NCBI GenBank assembly: GCA_001770775.1
Contig: MESA01000007.1
Coordinates: forward strand, 67,271 to 117,220
DNA from: Burkholderiales bacterium RIFCSPHIGHO2_12_FULL_63_20
GTDB lineage: Bacteria > Pseudomonadota > Gammaproteobacteria > Burkholderiales > Burkholderiaceae_C
Length of the DNA: 49,950 nucleotides
Direction: 5' to 3'
The notes under the pieces are model-generated. The model searched no databases. It was not told the origin of the DNA and saw nothing but the letters and a program-made list of their open reading frames with translations. Shown one piece after another: positions 26,922 to 35,340 of this stretch. The position numbers and the translations under genes were made by a program. Position 1 is the first letter of the stretch; each line of letters begins with the position of its first letter.

Positions 26922-27428
26922 ATGAAATTCGTCGATATCCACCATGACCAATGGCGCACCGTGGGCGGTGAAGATGGCCCGGTGTCGCACCCACCCATCA
27001 AGATCTACAGCCTGTTGACGCTGGGCCAGTGGCATGCCGTGCGCGAGCAATGGCCTGCGCCGGGTACGCCCGATCACAAGCCCGTGGGCGTGATCGTGCC
27101 CAACGACACCGACATCGAGACGCTGGAGGCCGATGCCGCCAAGCTGTCGCTGGTGGTGCTGAACTTTCCGAAATGGGTGGATGGCCGCGCCTACACCCAG
27201 GCCCACATCCTGCGTTCGCGCTATCGCTTCCAAGGCGAGATCCGCGCCACCGGCGAGGTGCTGGTGGACATGATGTCGCTGCTCAAGCGCACCGGCTTTG
27301 ATGCCGTGGTGCTGCGCGGCGACCAGGACCGTGCCGCCGCAGAGCGTGCGCTCGGCTTCTTCACCGCACGTGGCCACTACCAAGGCGATGTGCAGGTGAC
27401 CAAGCCCGTGTTCGCCCGTTCGGCCTGA
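26922..27428 (+). CDS. DUF934 family protein of the sulfate-assimilation operon
   Basis: Cytoplasmic protein of 168 residues, starting after AGAAGGAC 25 bases downstream of cysI. The C-terminal half (FPKWVDGRAYTQAHILRSRY, then GEVLVDMMSLLKRTGFDAVV) matches DUF934, a family regularly encoded between cysI and cysH in beta- and gammaproteobacteria. The biochemical role is not established. Constant association with sulfite reductase suggests an accessory or electron-transfer role in sulfite reduction. Confidence 0.9.
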   Translation: MKFVDIHHDQWRTVGGEDGPVSHPPIKIYSLLTLGQWHAVREQWPAPGTPDHKPVGVIVPNDTDIETLEADAAKLSLVVLNFPKWVDGRAYTQAHILRSRYRFQGEIRATGEVLVDMMSLLKRTGFDAVVLRGDQDRAAAERALGFFTARGHYQGDVQVTKPVFARSA

Positions 27429-27442
27429 AACAGGAGCGCGAC

Positions 27443-28210
27443 ATGAGCGAAACCTCTTCGTTGATGGGTGGGCCAGCTCCGGCAGGCTCGGCCATCACGC
27501 TCTACAACCACCCCAGCGCCGACTATGCGGCCAAGGTGCACGCCACCATCGAGTTGCTGAAGGCTGCGGCCATTGAGCACCCGGGCAAGGTCGTGCAGGC
27601 GACCAGCCTGGGCGTGGAGGACATGGTCATCACCGACCTGATTGCCCGCTACCAGTTGCCCATTGCCATCGGCACGCTGGAGACCGGCAAGCTGCATCCG
27701 GAGACGGTGGCCCTGATCGGCACCATCGAGACGCACTACGCCGATGCGGGTCTGCACGTCGAGGTCTACAAGCCGGTGGCCGAAGCGGCGATCACCTTCG
27801 TGAAGCAGCACGGCGAGAAGGCGATGTACGAGAGCATCGACCTGCGCAAGGCCTGCTGCGGCATCCGCAAGCTGGAGCCGCTGGGCCGCATGCTGGCCGA
27901 CCGCAGCGCCTGGATCACGGGTCTGCGCCGCGAACAGTCCAACAACCGTGGTGACATGGCCGCACGTGAGCAAGATGACAAGGGCCGCACCAAGTTCAAT
28001 CCGCTGATCGAGTGGACCTGGGGCGATGTGTGGCACTACGTGTCCGTCAACCATGTGCCCTACAACCCGCTGCATGACCAGTTCATGCCAAGCATCGGTT
28101 GTGCGCCTTGTACGCGTGCCATCGCCGTGGGCGAGGACTTCCGCGCCGGCCGCTGGTGGTGGGAAGACGAGAAGGCCAAGGAATGCGGCCTGCACGTCCA
28201 CCAGAAATGA
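27443..28210 (+). CDS. cysH: Adenylyl-sulfate (APS) reductase
   Basis: Thioredoxin-dependent reductase of 255 residues that converts activated sulfate to sulfite. The paired cysteines Cys138-Cys139 (KACCGIRK) and Cys220/Cys223 (GCAPCTRAI) are the ligands of a [4Fe-4S] cluster, which marks the APS-reducing type as opposed to the cluster-free PAPS type. The catalytic Cys248 is in the C-terminal ECGLHVHQK. This agrees with the absence of an APS kinase (cysC) from the operon: APS made by CysDN is reduced directly. Confidence 0.95.
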   Translation: MSETSSLMGGPAPAGSAITLYNHPSADYAAKVHATIELLKAAAIEHPGKVVQATSLGVEDMVITDLIARYQLPIAIGTLETGKLHPETVALIGTIETHYADAGLHVEVYKPVAEAAITFVKQHGEKAMYESIDLRKACCGIRKLEPLGRMLADRSAWITGLRREQSNNRGDMAAREQDDKGRTKFNPLIEWTWGDVWHYVSVNHVPYNPLHDQFMPSIGCAPCTRAIAVGEDFRAGRWWWEDEKAKECGLHVHQK

Positions 28211-28231
28211 ATTCAGAAGGTACTTAAAGCA

Positions 28232-29191
28232 ATGAACTCCCCCGTGAACGTGAACCAATTGCTGGCGGATGTGGACCACCGCCACCTGGACGCCCTGGAA
28301 GAAGAAGCCATCTTCATCCTGCGTGAAGTGGCCGCCAGTTTCGAGCGCCCTGCCCTGCTGTTTTCCAGCGGCAAGGATTCGTGCGTGGTGCTGCACCTGG
28401 CCGAAAAGGCCTTCAAGATGAAGAACGCGCAAGGCAAGCTGGAGGGCAAGCTGCCCTTCCCGCTGCTGCACGTGGACACAGGCCACAACTTCCCTGAAGT
28501 GATTGAGTTCCGCGAAAAGCGCGTGGCCGAAATCGGCGAGCGCCTGATCGTGGCGCACATGGAAGACTCGATCAAGCGTGGCACCGTGCGTCTGGCGCAC
28601 CCGCTGGAATCGCGCAACGGCCACCAGACCGTGACCCTGCTGGAAGCCATCGAGGAAGGCCGCTTTGACTGCCTGATCGGTGGCGCCCGCCGTGACGAGG
28701 AAAAGGCCCGCGCCAAGGAGCGCATTTTCTCGCACCGCGACAGCTTCGGCCAATGGCAGCCCAAGGAGCAGCGTCCCGAGCTGTGGAGCCTGTTCAACAC
28801 CCGCATCAAGCCGGGCGAGCACTTCCGTGCTTTCCCCATCTCGAACTGGACCGAGCTGGATGTATGGCTGTACATCGCCCGCGAAAACATCCCGCTGCCG
28901 GGCATCTATTTCAAGCACCCCCGCCAGGTGATGCGCCGCAAGGGCCTGCTGGTACCGCTGACCGATGTGACGCCGCCCTTGGCTGGTGAAACCGTGGAAA
29001 CCGTGGAGGTGCGCTTCCGCACCGTGGGTGACATGACCTGCACCTGCCCGGTCGAGAGCGATGCCGCCAGCCCGGAAGACATCGTTGCCGAGACCCTGCA
29101 CGTGACCGTGAGCGAGCGTGGCGCCACCCGCATGGACGACCGCACGTCCGAGGCCTCGATGGAGCGCCGCAAGAAGGAAGGTTATTTCTGA
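28232..29191 (+). CDS. cysD: Sulfate adenylyltransferase subunit 2
   Basis: ATP sulfurylase catalytic subunit of 319 residues, forming APS from ATP and sulfate. The PP-loop is LLFSSGKDSCVVLHL near residues 45-60, followed by LLHVDTGHNFPEVIEFR and IGGARRDEEKARAKERIFS, all typical of CysD. The stop overlaps the cysN start by one base (TGATG), so the two subunits of the complex are probably made together. Confidence 0.97.
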   Translation: MNSPVNVNQLLADVDHRHLDALEEEAIFILREVAASFERPALLFSSGKDSCVVLHLAEKAFKMKNAQGKLEGKLPFPLLHVDTGHNFPEVIEFREKRVAEIGERLIVAHMEDSIKRGTVRLAHPLESRNGHQTVTLLEAIEEGRFDCLIGGARRDEEKARAKERIFSHRDSFGQWQPKEQRPELWSLFNTRIKPGEHFRAFPISNWTELDVWLYIARENIPLPGIYFKHPRQVMRRKGLLVPLTDVTPPLAGETVETVEVRFRTVGDMTCTCPVESDAASPEDIVAETLHVTVSERGATRMDDRTSEASMERRKKEGYF

Positions 29192-30516
29192 TGAGCACCG
29201 TGATTCACAACGAAGCTGGCGAAGAGCTGGCACACAAGGCCCTGCGCTTCCTGACCGCCGGCAGCGTGGACGATGGCAAGAGCACCCTGATCGGGCGCCT
29301 GCTATTTGACAGCCGCGCCATCTTGGCTGACCAGCTGGATGCGCTGGAAAAGCGCGCCGCCGGCGCCCCCATCGACCTGTCGCTGCTGACCGATGGCCTG
29401 GAAGCCGAACGCGAGCAAGGCATCACGATTGACGTGGCCTACCGATACTTCGCGACCAAGACGCGCAAGTTCATCATCGCCGACGCCCCGGGCCATGAGC
29501 AGTACACCCGCAACATGGTGACCGCTGCGGCTGGCTCGGATGCCGCCGTGGTGCTGGTGGACATCACCAAGATCGACTGGAAGGCCTCGCCTGTGCCCCT
29601 GTTGGCCCAGACCCGCCGTCACAGCCTGCTGGCTCACCTGCTGCGCGTGCCGTCCATCGTGTTCGCCATCAACAAGCTGGACGCCATAGAGGAAGACACC
29701 GAGACCGCGTTCCACAACGTCAAGGCGTCGCTGGAAGCGTTTGCGCAACAAGCGGGCATCGCCGTCAAGGGCGTGATTCCCGTGTCCGCCCTGCGGGGTG
29801 ACAACGTGACCACGCCAAGCGCCAACTGGCCCTGGTATCAGGGTCCGACGCTGCTGCATGTCCTCGAAGGCCTGCCCTCGACCGACGAACGCCACGAAGG
29901 CGCGCTGCTGCACCCCGTGCAGTACGTGACCCGTGACAGCGTGGGCGAAGGCGAAGCCACCGCCAGCGGCACCGGCCACCAGTACCGCGCCTTCTGGGGG
30001 CGCATTGCCCACGGCAGCGTCAAGGCCGGTGACGAAGTGCAGATCTTCCCGAGCGGTGCGTCCGCCATCGTGGCCGAAGTGCGCCATGCGGCCTTGGTCG
30101 TGGACGCGTGCGAAGCGGGCCAGTCGGCCGGCATCGTGCTGGACCGTCAGGTCGACATCTCCCGCGGTGACTGGATCGCTTCGCCGGGCACGATGAAGCC
30201 CACCGACACCTTCACGGCCACGCTGGCCTGGCTGGACACCGAACCGGCCGTGGTGGGTCGCAAGTACTGGGTGCGCCATGGCAACCGCTGGGTGCAGGCT
30301 CGCATCTCGGCCATCGATGCCCGCCTGGACATCCACACGCTGGAACGTCACGACGCGCACGAGCTGGGGGTCAATGAGATTGGCAGCGTCCAGATCCAGA
30401 CCCAACAGCCCCTGCCGGTGGAAGCGTATCTGGACAACCGCGTCAGCGGCGCCCTGATCGTGGTGGACCCCACGACGAACCGCACCAGCGGCGCATTGCT
30501 GGTCAAGGCTGCCTGA
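29191..30516 (+). CDS. cysN: Sulfate adenylyltransferase subunit 1 (GTPase)
   Basis: EF-Tu-like GTPase of 441 residues that couples GTP hydrolysis to APS synthesis by CysD. G motifs are AGSVDDGKSTLIGRLL (P-loop), EREQGITIDVAYRYF, ADAPGHEQYTRNMV and FAINKLD. The C-terminus ends after two beta-barrel domains with no fused APS kinase, unlike CysNC fusions. It shares a one-base overlap with cysD. Confidence 0.97.
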   Translation: MSTVIHNEAGEELAHKALRFLTAGSVDDGKSTLIGRLLFDSRAILADQLDALEKRAAGAPIDLSLLTDGLEAEREQGITIDVAYRYFATKTRKFIIADAPGHEQYTRNMVTAAAGSDAAVVLVDITKIDWKASPVPLLAQTRRHSLLAHLLRVPSIVFAINKLDAIEEDTETAFHNVKASLEAFAQQAGIAVKGVIPVSALRGDNVTTPSANWPWYQGPTLLHVLEGLPSTDERHEGALLHPVQYVTRDSVGEGEATASGTGHQYRAFWGRIAHGSVKAGDEVQIFPSGASAIVAEVRHAALVVDACEAGQSAGIVLDRQVDISRGDWIASPGTMKPTDTFTATLAWLDTEPAVVGRKYWVRHGNRWVQARISAIDARLDIHTLERHDAHELGVNEIGSVQIQTQQPLPVEAYLDNRVSGALIVVDPTTNRTSGALLVKAA

Positions 30517-30547
30517 TCGCGGCCCGGGTCTTGCTGGATGACGTTCC

Positions 30548-31366
30548 ATGACTGATACCCGCTTGACCCCAACCTCGTCTCCCTGTGCCCGCGTCGTGTT
30601 CATCGGCGCAGGCCCTGGGGAGTCTGATTTGATCACCCTGCGTGGCGCGCGCCTGCTCGCCCAGGCCAAGGTGGTGCTGTACGACGCCCTGGCCGACCCC
30701 ACGTTGCGCGACTTGGCCCCTGACGCCGAATGGGTGGACGTGGGCAAACGCGGCTTTTCCGGCAAGCCCGGCAGCGACTTCAACGGCCAGACGCGCATCA
30801 ACCACCTGCTGGTGGAACATGCGCGCGTGGTGGGCGCCCAATTTGGTGCCGAGGCCCTCGTGGCGCGGCTCAAAGGCGGAGACCCGAGCCTGTTTGGGCG
30901 CCTGGAAGAAGAGCTCTGCGCCTTGCGCGACGCCCAGATCAGCACCGAAGTGGTGCCCGGTGTGACGTCAGCGCTGGCGGCAGCGGCGGCCACCCAACGC
31001 CCGCTCACGCGGCGCGGCACGGGCCGAAGTGTCAGTTTCACCACAGCCATGACCCGGACAGGCGACCTGCGTTGCGGCATGGGCCCCGGCCAGCGCGCTG
31101 ACACCGAGGTGTTCTACATGGCCGGACGGCAACTGGCCCCCTTGTCCAAGGGGCTGCTGGATGCCGGTTGGACCCAGGACACGCTGGTGAGCGTGGTGTC
31201 ACGTGCGGGCTGGCCTGACATGCGACACACCGTTCACAGTGTGGGAACACTGGACGAGGCCAGTGCCATCCACGCCGGACGCCCCACTTTGGTGATTGTT
31301 GGCGCCGGCGCCACCGAAATACCTGAACAACCCTTGACCCATATCGCCCTTTGCGGCGAAGGCTGA
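30548..31366 (+). CDS. cobA: Uroporphyrinogen-III C-methyltransferase
   Basis: SUMT of 272 residues that doubly methylates uroporphyrinogen III to precorrin-2, the first dedicated step to sirohaem. Motifs are FIGAGPGESDLITLRGARLL, VVLYDALADP, VARLKGGDPSLFGRLEEEL and VVPGVTSALAAAAATQRPLT. Only the methyltransferase module of CysG is present; the precorrin-2 dehydrogenase/ferrochelatase part must be encoded elsewhere. It lies 31 bases after cysN and would support cofactor supply for CysI. A GGGGCA/TGCCCC hairpin (31374-31389) without a T-run follows. Confidence 0.93.
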   Translation: MTDTRLTPTSSPCARVVFIGAGPGESDLITLRGARLLAQAKVVLYDALADPTLRDLAPDAEWVDVGKRGFSGKPGSDFNGQTRINHLLVEHARVVGAQFGAEALVARLKGGDPSLFGRLEEELCALRDAQISTEVVPGVTSALAAAAATQRPLTRRGTGRSVSFTTAMTRTGDLRCGMGPGQRADTEVFYMAGRQLAPLSKGLLDAGWTQDTLVSVVSRAGWPDMRHTVHSVGTLDEASAIHAGRPTLVIVGAGATEIPEQPLTHIALCGEG

Positions 31367-31432
31367 TCAAGGTGGGGCACGTTTGCCCCGGTAAAATCCA
31401 CCCTAACTTTTAACCGATACAAGAGACCTGTC

Positions 31433-31756
31433 ATGACCCACGTCGTCACCGAAGCCTGCATCAAATGCAAATACACGGACTGTGTGGACGTGTGCCCGGT
31501 GGACTGCTTCCGCGAAGGCCCCAACTTCCTGGTCATCGATCCTGACGAGTGCATTGACTGCGCCGTGTGCATCCCCGAGTGCCCCGTCAACGCCATCCTC
31601 CCGGAAGAAGATGTGCCGGGCAACCAGCAGAAGTTCATCCAGATCAACGCCGACCTGGCCAAAAACTGGCCCAGCATCACCAAGCGCAAAGACGCCTTGC
31701 CCGAAGCCGACGAGTGGAAAGACAAGACGGACAAGCTGGATCAGTTGATCCGCTGA
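31433..31756 (+). CDS. fdxA: 7Fe-type ferredoxin FdxA
   Basis: Ferredoxin of 107 residues. The N-terminal half holds the cysteines for a [3Fe-4S] and a [4Fe-4S] cluster: Cys9, Cys17, Cys21 and Cys25 ([18 protein letters not shown]) and the second set in [17 protein letters not shown]. The acidic C-terminal extension with [19 protein letters not shown] is typical of FdxA proteins in proteobacteria. It is followed within 14 bases by a ferredoxin-NADP reductase, so the two probably form an electron-transfer pair, with CysI upstream as a plausible acceptor. Confidence 0.95.
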   Translation: MTHVVTEACIKCKYTDCVDVCPVDCFREGPNFLVIDPDECIDCAVCIPECPVNAILPEEDVPGNQQKFIQINADLAKNWPSITKRKDALPEADEWKDKTDKLDQLIR

Positions 31757-31769
31757 GCGGCGTGTGAGC

Positions 31770-32849
31770 ATGCCATTGATGGTGGACACCGATGCCGTGG
31801 TCATCGGGGCCGGACCGGTGGGCCTGTTTCAGGTCTTCCAGTTGGGCTTGCTGGGCCTGAAGGCCCACCTCATTGACGTGCTGCCCGAAGTCGGAGGCCA
31901 GTGCGTGGCGCTGTACCCCGACAAACCCATTTACGACGTTCCCGGCGTGCCGCTGTGCACCGGCCGGGATTTGGCGCAACTGCTGCTGACGCAGGCACGG
32001 CCTTTTTTGCCCCTGGACCCTGTTTCGGGTGGGTGCGAGCAGATTCACCTGGGGCAGCTGGTCAGCCAGTTGCAGGCTGAAGCCGATGGCCGCTTCGTGG
32101 TGGAAACCGACCAAGGTTTGCGCCTGCGCGCCCGCGCGCTGTTCGTGGCCGCTGGCGCGGGGGCTTTTGTGCCGCGCACGCTCAATCTGCCTGCGCTGGA
32201 AGGTGCCGTGAATGTGTCTTACCACCTGGATGACGCCACGGTCGCTTCGCTCAGCGGCCAGCACGTGGTGATTTCAGGCGGGGGTGACGAGGCGATGGGC
32301 GCCGTGCTCGCTTTGGCGGCGCTGCCTGCGGATCGTCGCCCTCAAGCAGTGACCCTGCTGCACCGACGCGACCAGTTCCAGGCCGAGCCGGCGCTGGATG
32401 CACAGGTGCGCAGCCTGCTGGCGAGCCAGCAAGTAGGCCTGGTGGTGGGGATGCCCACCGATGCGGCCGTGCAAGACGGACGGGTGACGGCACTGAGCGT
32501 GCTGGGCCCGGACAGCGTGGCACGCGACGTGCCGCTGGACCACCTGCTGGTGCGCCAGGGCATGAGCCCCAAGCTGGGCCCGCTCAGCCAGTGGGGTTTG
32601 GACTTGGAACGCAAACAGGTGAGCGTGTCTGCCGCCACGTTTGAAAGCAGCACACGCGGCATTTACGCCGTGGGCGACATCAACACCTATCCAGGCAAGA
32701 AGCGCCTACTGCTGTGCGGGTTCCACGAAGCCACGTTGGCCGCCCATGCGGCGGCGGCCGCCTTGAACCCTGAGTCACCGCAGCACCTGCTCTACACCAC
32801 GACGAGCCCCCTGCTCCACCAGCGCCTGGGTGTTCATCAGGGGCATTGA
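31770..32849 (+). CDS. Ferredoxin-NADP reductase, thioredoxin-reductase-like type
   Basis: FAD/NAD(P)-binding flavoprotein of 359 residues. The N-terminal FAD site is VVIGAGPVGLFQVFQLGLLG with GGQCVALYPDKPIYDVPG; the NADP site is ISGGGDEAMGAVLALAAL; the second FAD motif is GIYAVGDINTYPGKKRLLL. It lacks the CxxC redox pair of thioredoxin reductase, which marks the ferredoxin-NADP reductase group (YumC type). I use the ATG at 31770; a GTG six bases upstream is possible. Adjacent fdxA is the obvious partner. Confidence 0.9.
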   Translation: MPLMVDTDAVVIGAGPVGLFQVFQLGLLGLKAHLIDVLPEVGGQCVALYPDKPIYDVPGVPLCTGRDLAQLLLTQARPFLPLDPVSGGCEQIHLGQLVSQLQAEADGRFVVETDQGLRLRARALFVAAGAGAFVPRTLNLPALEGAVNVSYHLDDATVASLSGQHVVISGGGDEAMGAVLALAALPADRRPQAVTLLHRRDQFQAEPALDAQVRSLLASQQVGLVVGMPTDAAVQDGRVTALSVLGPDSVARDVPLDHLLVRQGMSPKLGPLSQWGLDLERKQVSVSAATFESSTRGIYAVGDINTYPGKKRLLLCGFHEATLAAHAAAAALNPESPQHLLYTTTSPLLHQRLGVHQGH

Positions 32850-32892
32850 CCCTGCTCATTTGCGTGCAGCCCGACTGGGCATAGAATGCGGC

Positions 32893-32982
32893 CTTCGCTA
32901 GGGGTGCGTGGCTGATCAGACGATCGGCACACGCTGAGAGAGTCCCTTTGAACCTGAACGAGGTCATCCTCGCGTAGGGAAG
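32893..32982 (+). promoter_or_regulatory. TPP riboswitch (THI element) aptamer
   Basis: The conserved TPP-aptamer elements occur in order. The P1 arms are CTTCGCTA at 32893-32900 and TAGGGAAG at 32975-32982 (seven of eight pairs). They enclose GGGGTGC, a variable stem loop (GTGGCTGATC with GATCGGCAC), the core CTGAGAG at 32934-32940, CCCTTTGAACCTGA at 32944-32957 and the closing TCATCCTCGCG arm. It lies in the leader of the TonB-dependent receptor gene, about 97 bases before its start, and predicts lower receptor synthesis when thiamin pyrophosphate is plentiful. Confidence 0.93.
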
Positions 32983-32996
32983 CACAAGCCGAACCC

Positions 32997-33072
32997 AGAT
33001 ACACCGCCCCAGGTGTGTCTGCGCTCGCTGCAGCCCCACCGAGACGCCTCATCTGTCTTTGCCGTGGAGCTG
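32997..33072 (+). promoter_or_regulatory. Riboswitch expression platform with Shine-Dalgarno-sequestering stem
   Basis: Two structures are visible between the aptamer and the receptor start. One is a nine-base-pair hairpin (AGATACACC at 32997-33005 with GGTGTGTCT at 33012-33020, one G-T pair). The other is a stem joining CAGCCCCAC at 33031-33039 to GTGGAGCTG at 33064-33072 (eight of nine pairs), which buries the GGAG ribosome-binding sequence. No T-run follows either, so control of translation is more likely than transcription termination. Confidence 0.6.
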
Positions 33073-33078
33073 TACAGC

Positions 33079-35238
33079 ATGCGTCGTTTTCCTTTCCCCA
33101 CCCAACGTCATCTGATCTTGACGCCCCTGGCTGCGGCCGCCTGTGGTTTGTGTGTCAGCCTGGGTGCCCAGGCGCAGGTCGCTGGCGACGAGGCTTCCAC
33201 CCTGCCTTCGGTGGGTGTGACGGCAGCGGCCAAACGCCAAGCCAAGGCCAGCATTGCTGGACTAGGCGATGGCCCGGCATGGCAGCAACCGGTGCAGGCC
33301 CAGACGTTCAGCGAGGAAATGCTCAAGGATGCGCAGGTGACGCGCCTGGCGGACTTGACCAAGCTGGATGCGAGTGTGAGCGATGGCTACAACACGGTTG
33401 GCTATATCGATACCCTCACCGTGCGTGGGTTTGTGCTCGACAACGCGTACAACTATCGTCGTGAAGGCCTGCCCATCAGCGCCGAAACTCGCATTGGCCT
33501 GGAGAACAAAGCCGCAGTCGAGGTTTTCAAGGGCACCAGTGGGATTCAAGCTGGCGTCAGTTCGCCGGGTGGCTTGGTCAATCTTCTGGTCAAACGGCCT
33601 GAGGGGCGTGTTCGTTCAGCCACATTCTCCGTTGACAACACTGGCGATGCGATGAGTGCCGTAGACCTGGGTGATCGCTTCGGGGAACGTCGCCAGTGGG
33701 GCGTCCGCGTGAATGCGGCCGTTGAGCGCCTGAACAGCCATGTGGATGACAGTGAGGGGCACCGTCGCCTCGCCGCGTTGGCCGTTGACCATGTGTTTGC
33801 ACCGGGGCAAGTGCTGGAAGCCGAAATGGAACACAGCTTCGCCAGCCAGCCCAGTATTCCGGGCTTCAGCATGCTGGGCACGAATCTCCCGTCCGCAAAT
33901 TCGATCAACCCAAGCATCAATCTCAACAACCAGCCCTGGACGCAACCGAGCCAGTTCCGCGGCACCACGGCGACCATTCGCTTGAAGAACGACTGGGGGC
34001 AAAGCTGGCGCAGCACCGTCACCTATGGCGCGCAATATCTGAAATCGAATGACCGCGCCGCCTTCCCTTCAGGCTGTGATGCCGAAGGTGTTTACGACCG
34101 GTATTGCCAGGACGGAAGTTTTGACGTCTACGACTTCCGTTCAGATGACGAGAGCCGCACGACGCGAGCCTTCCTGGCACAACTGGAAGGCAGCATTGAA
34201 ACCGGCCGTGTGAAGCATGACGTCGGAGCGTCTTTCCTGCGCAGTGTGCATTTCAGCGACCTGCACATGGCATCGTTCAACTACCCCCCGGTCGGCGTTG
34301 GCAACATCAGCGGCAACTTCCCTGACTTGCCAGAGGACCCGTCGCTTCAGTATCCGAATACCGATCGCCATGAGCGCAGCTCCGAGATCACCCTGCGTGA
34401 CACGATGCAGTGGGGCAACTGGCGCGCCTGGATGGGCGTGCGCCATAGCCAGATCCGCCGCCAGGCCATTCGCGCCGACAACAGTTTCGTGACGCCCGTG
34501 CTGCACAAGGCGGTCAACACGCCGTGGGCTGCGCTGGGCTATACCGTCGCACCTCAAACGCAGGCCTACGTGAGTTGGGGGGAAGGCATCGAACTGATGT
34601 ACGCGCCGCGCAACACTGCGAATGCTGGTGCCCCGCTGCCGTTGTTCAAGAGCCGTCAGACCGAGATTGGCCTGAAAGGACAGGTCCAGGGTACGCGCGC
34701 CACTCACCATTGGAGCGTCAGCGCTTTCCGCATCAGCAAACCCGAAGGTGCGACGACGCCCGGCGACGTCTACGTGATGGACGGGACATCGCAGCATGTG
34801 GGGCTGGAGGGGGCTTGGCAAGGCCGCCGTGGCCCATGGACCTGGGCAGGCAGTGCCATGCTGCTTGACGCCCAGCGCAAAGACAGCGTGTACGCCGCGA
34901 ATCTGGCACCTACAAACGTGCCAGAGCGCCTGATCAAACTCTCCACCGGGTACACCTTCAAAACGCCTGCGTCCATCACGTTGCAAGGAGACCTGGTGCA
35001 TGAAGGGCGCCGTTGGGTGGACGTTCAGAACACCACCCGAATCCCCTCCTGGACGCGCATGGATCTGAGCCTGCGAACCACACAGCCATGGCATGGGCAA
35101 ACGGTGACGTGGAAGCTGGCGGTCCAGAATCTGTTTGACAAGCGTGCCTGGCGTGAAACCCCCAACAGCTTTGACCACATCTACCTGCTCCCGATGGCGG
35201 AGCGCACCATCACCGCCTCGGCCCAGATCGATTTTTGA
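33079..35238 (+). CDS. TonB-dependent outer-membrane receptor under TPP riboswitch control
   Basis: Outer-membrane beta-barrel transporter of 719 residues. The start at 33079 opens on a signal peptide (LAAAACGLCVSLGAQAQ) and is the ATG set by the riboswitch leader. A TonB-box-like stretch STLPSVGVTA follows at about 35-45. The plug domain covers about 60-185, with LADLTKLDASVSDGYNTVGY, LTVRGFVLDNAYNYRREGLP and VEVFKGTSGIQAGVSSPGGL. The barrel ends in the C-terminal phenylalanine signature SAQIDF. By sequence it resembles siderophore receptors, but the riboswitch points to thiamin or a thiamin precursor as cargo. No thiamin biosynthesis gene lies in the window. Confidence 0.92.
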   Translation: MRRFPFPTQRHLILTPLAAAACGLCVSLGAQAQVAGDEASTLPSVGVTAAAKRQAKASIAGLGDGPAWQQPVQAQTFSEEMLKDAQVTRLADLTKLDASVSDGYNTVGYIDTLTVRGFVLDNAYNYRREGLPISAETRIGLENKAAVEVFKGTSGIQAGVSSPGGLVNLLVKRPEGRVRSATFSVDNTGDAMSAVDLGDRFGERRQWGVRVNAAVERLNSHVDDSEGHRRLAALAVDHVFAPGQVLEAEMEHSFASQPSIPGFSMLGTNLPSANSINPSINLNNQPWTQPSQFRGTTATIRLKNDWGQSWRSTVTYGAQYLKSNDRAAFPSGCDAEGVYDRYCQDGSFDVYDFRSDDESRTTRAFLAQLEGSIETGRVKHDVGASFLRSVHFSDLHMASFNYPPVGVGNISGNFPDLPEDPSLQYPNTDRHERSSEITLRDTMQWGNWRAWMGVRHSQIRRQAIRADNSFVTPVLHKAVNTPWAALGYTVAPQTQAYVSWGEGIELMYAPRNTANAGAPLPLFKSRQTEIGLKGQVQGTRATHHWSVSAFRISKPEGATTPGDVYVMDGTSQHVGLEGAWQGRRGPWTWAGSAMLLDAQRKDSVYAANLAPTNVPERLIKLSTGYTFKTPASITLQGDLVHEGRRWVDVQNTTRIPSWTRMDLSLRTTQPWHGQTVTWKLAVQNLFDKRAWRETPNSFDHIYLLPMAERTITASAQIDF

Positions 35239-35269
35239 TCTGAATTCGTTGACGGGAAACGACAACGTC

Positions 35270-35299
35270 TTGAGGTATGTGAACAGAACATGCTATAGT
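35270..35299 (+). promoter_or_regulatory. Promoter of the tRNA-Asn pair
   Basis: TTGAGG at 35270-35275 and TATAGT at 35294-35299 are separated by 18 bases, with TGC directly before the -10 (extended -10). Transcription would start near 35306, about 35 bases upstream of the first tRNA. Confidence 0.65.
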
Positions 35300-35340
35300 T
35301 TCATTCTCAGTTGATTGATGCAACGCAGACGTCAACCTGA

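Noticed and set aside
27377..29233. A 618-codon minus-strand frame across cysH and cysD
   Set aside because: It lies opposite two confidently identified genes and its translation has low-complexity His/Gly/Val composition without motifs.
31374..31389. The GGGGCA/TGCCCC hairpin after cobA as a terminator
   Set aside because: It has no T-run and fdxA follows within 45 bases, so read-through is as likely; not listed as a feature.
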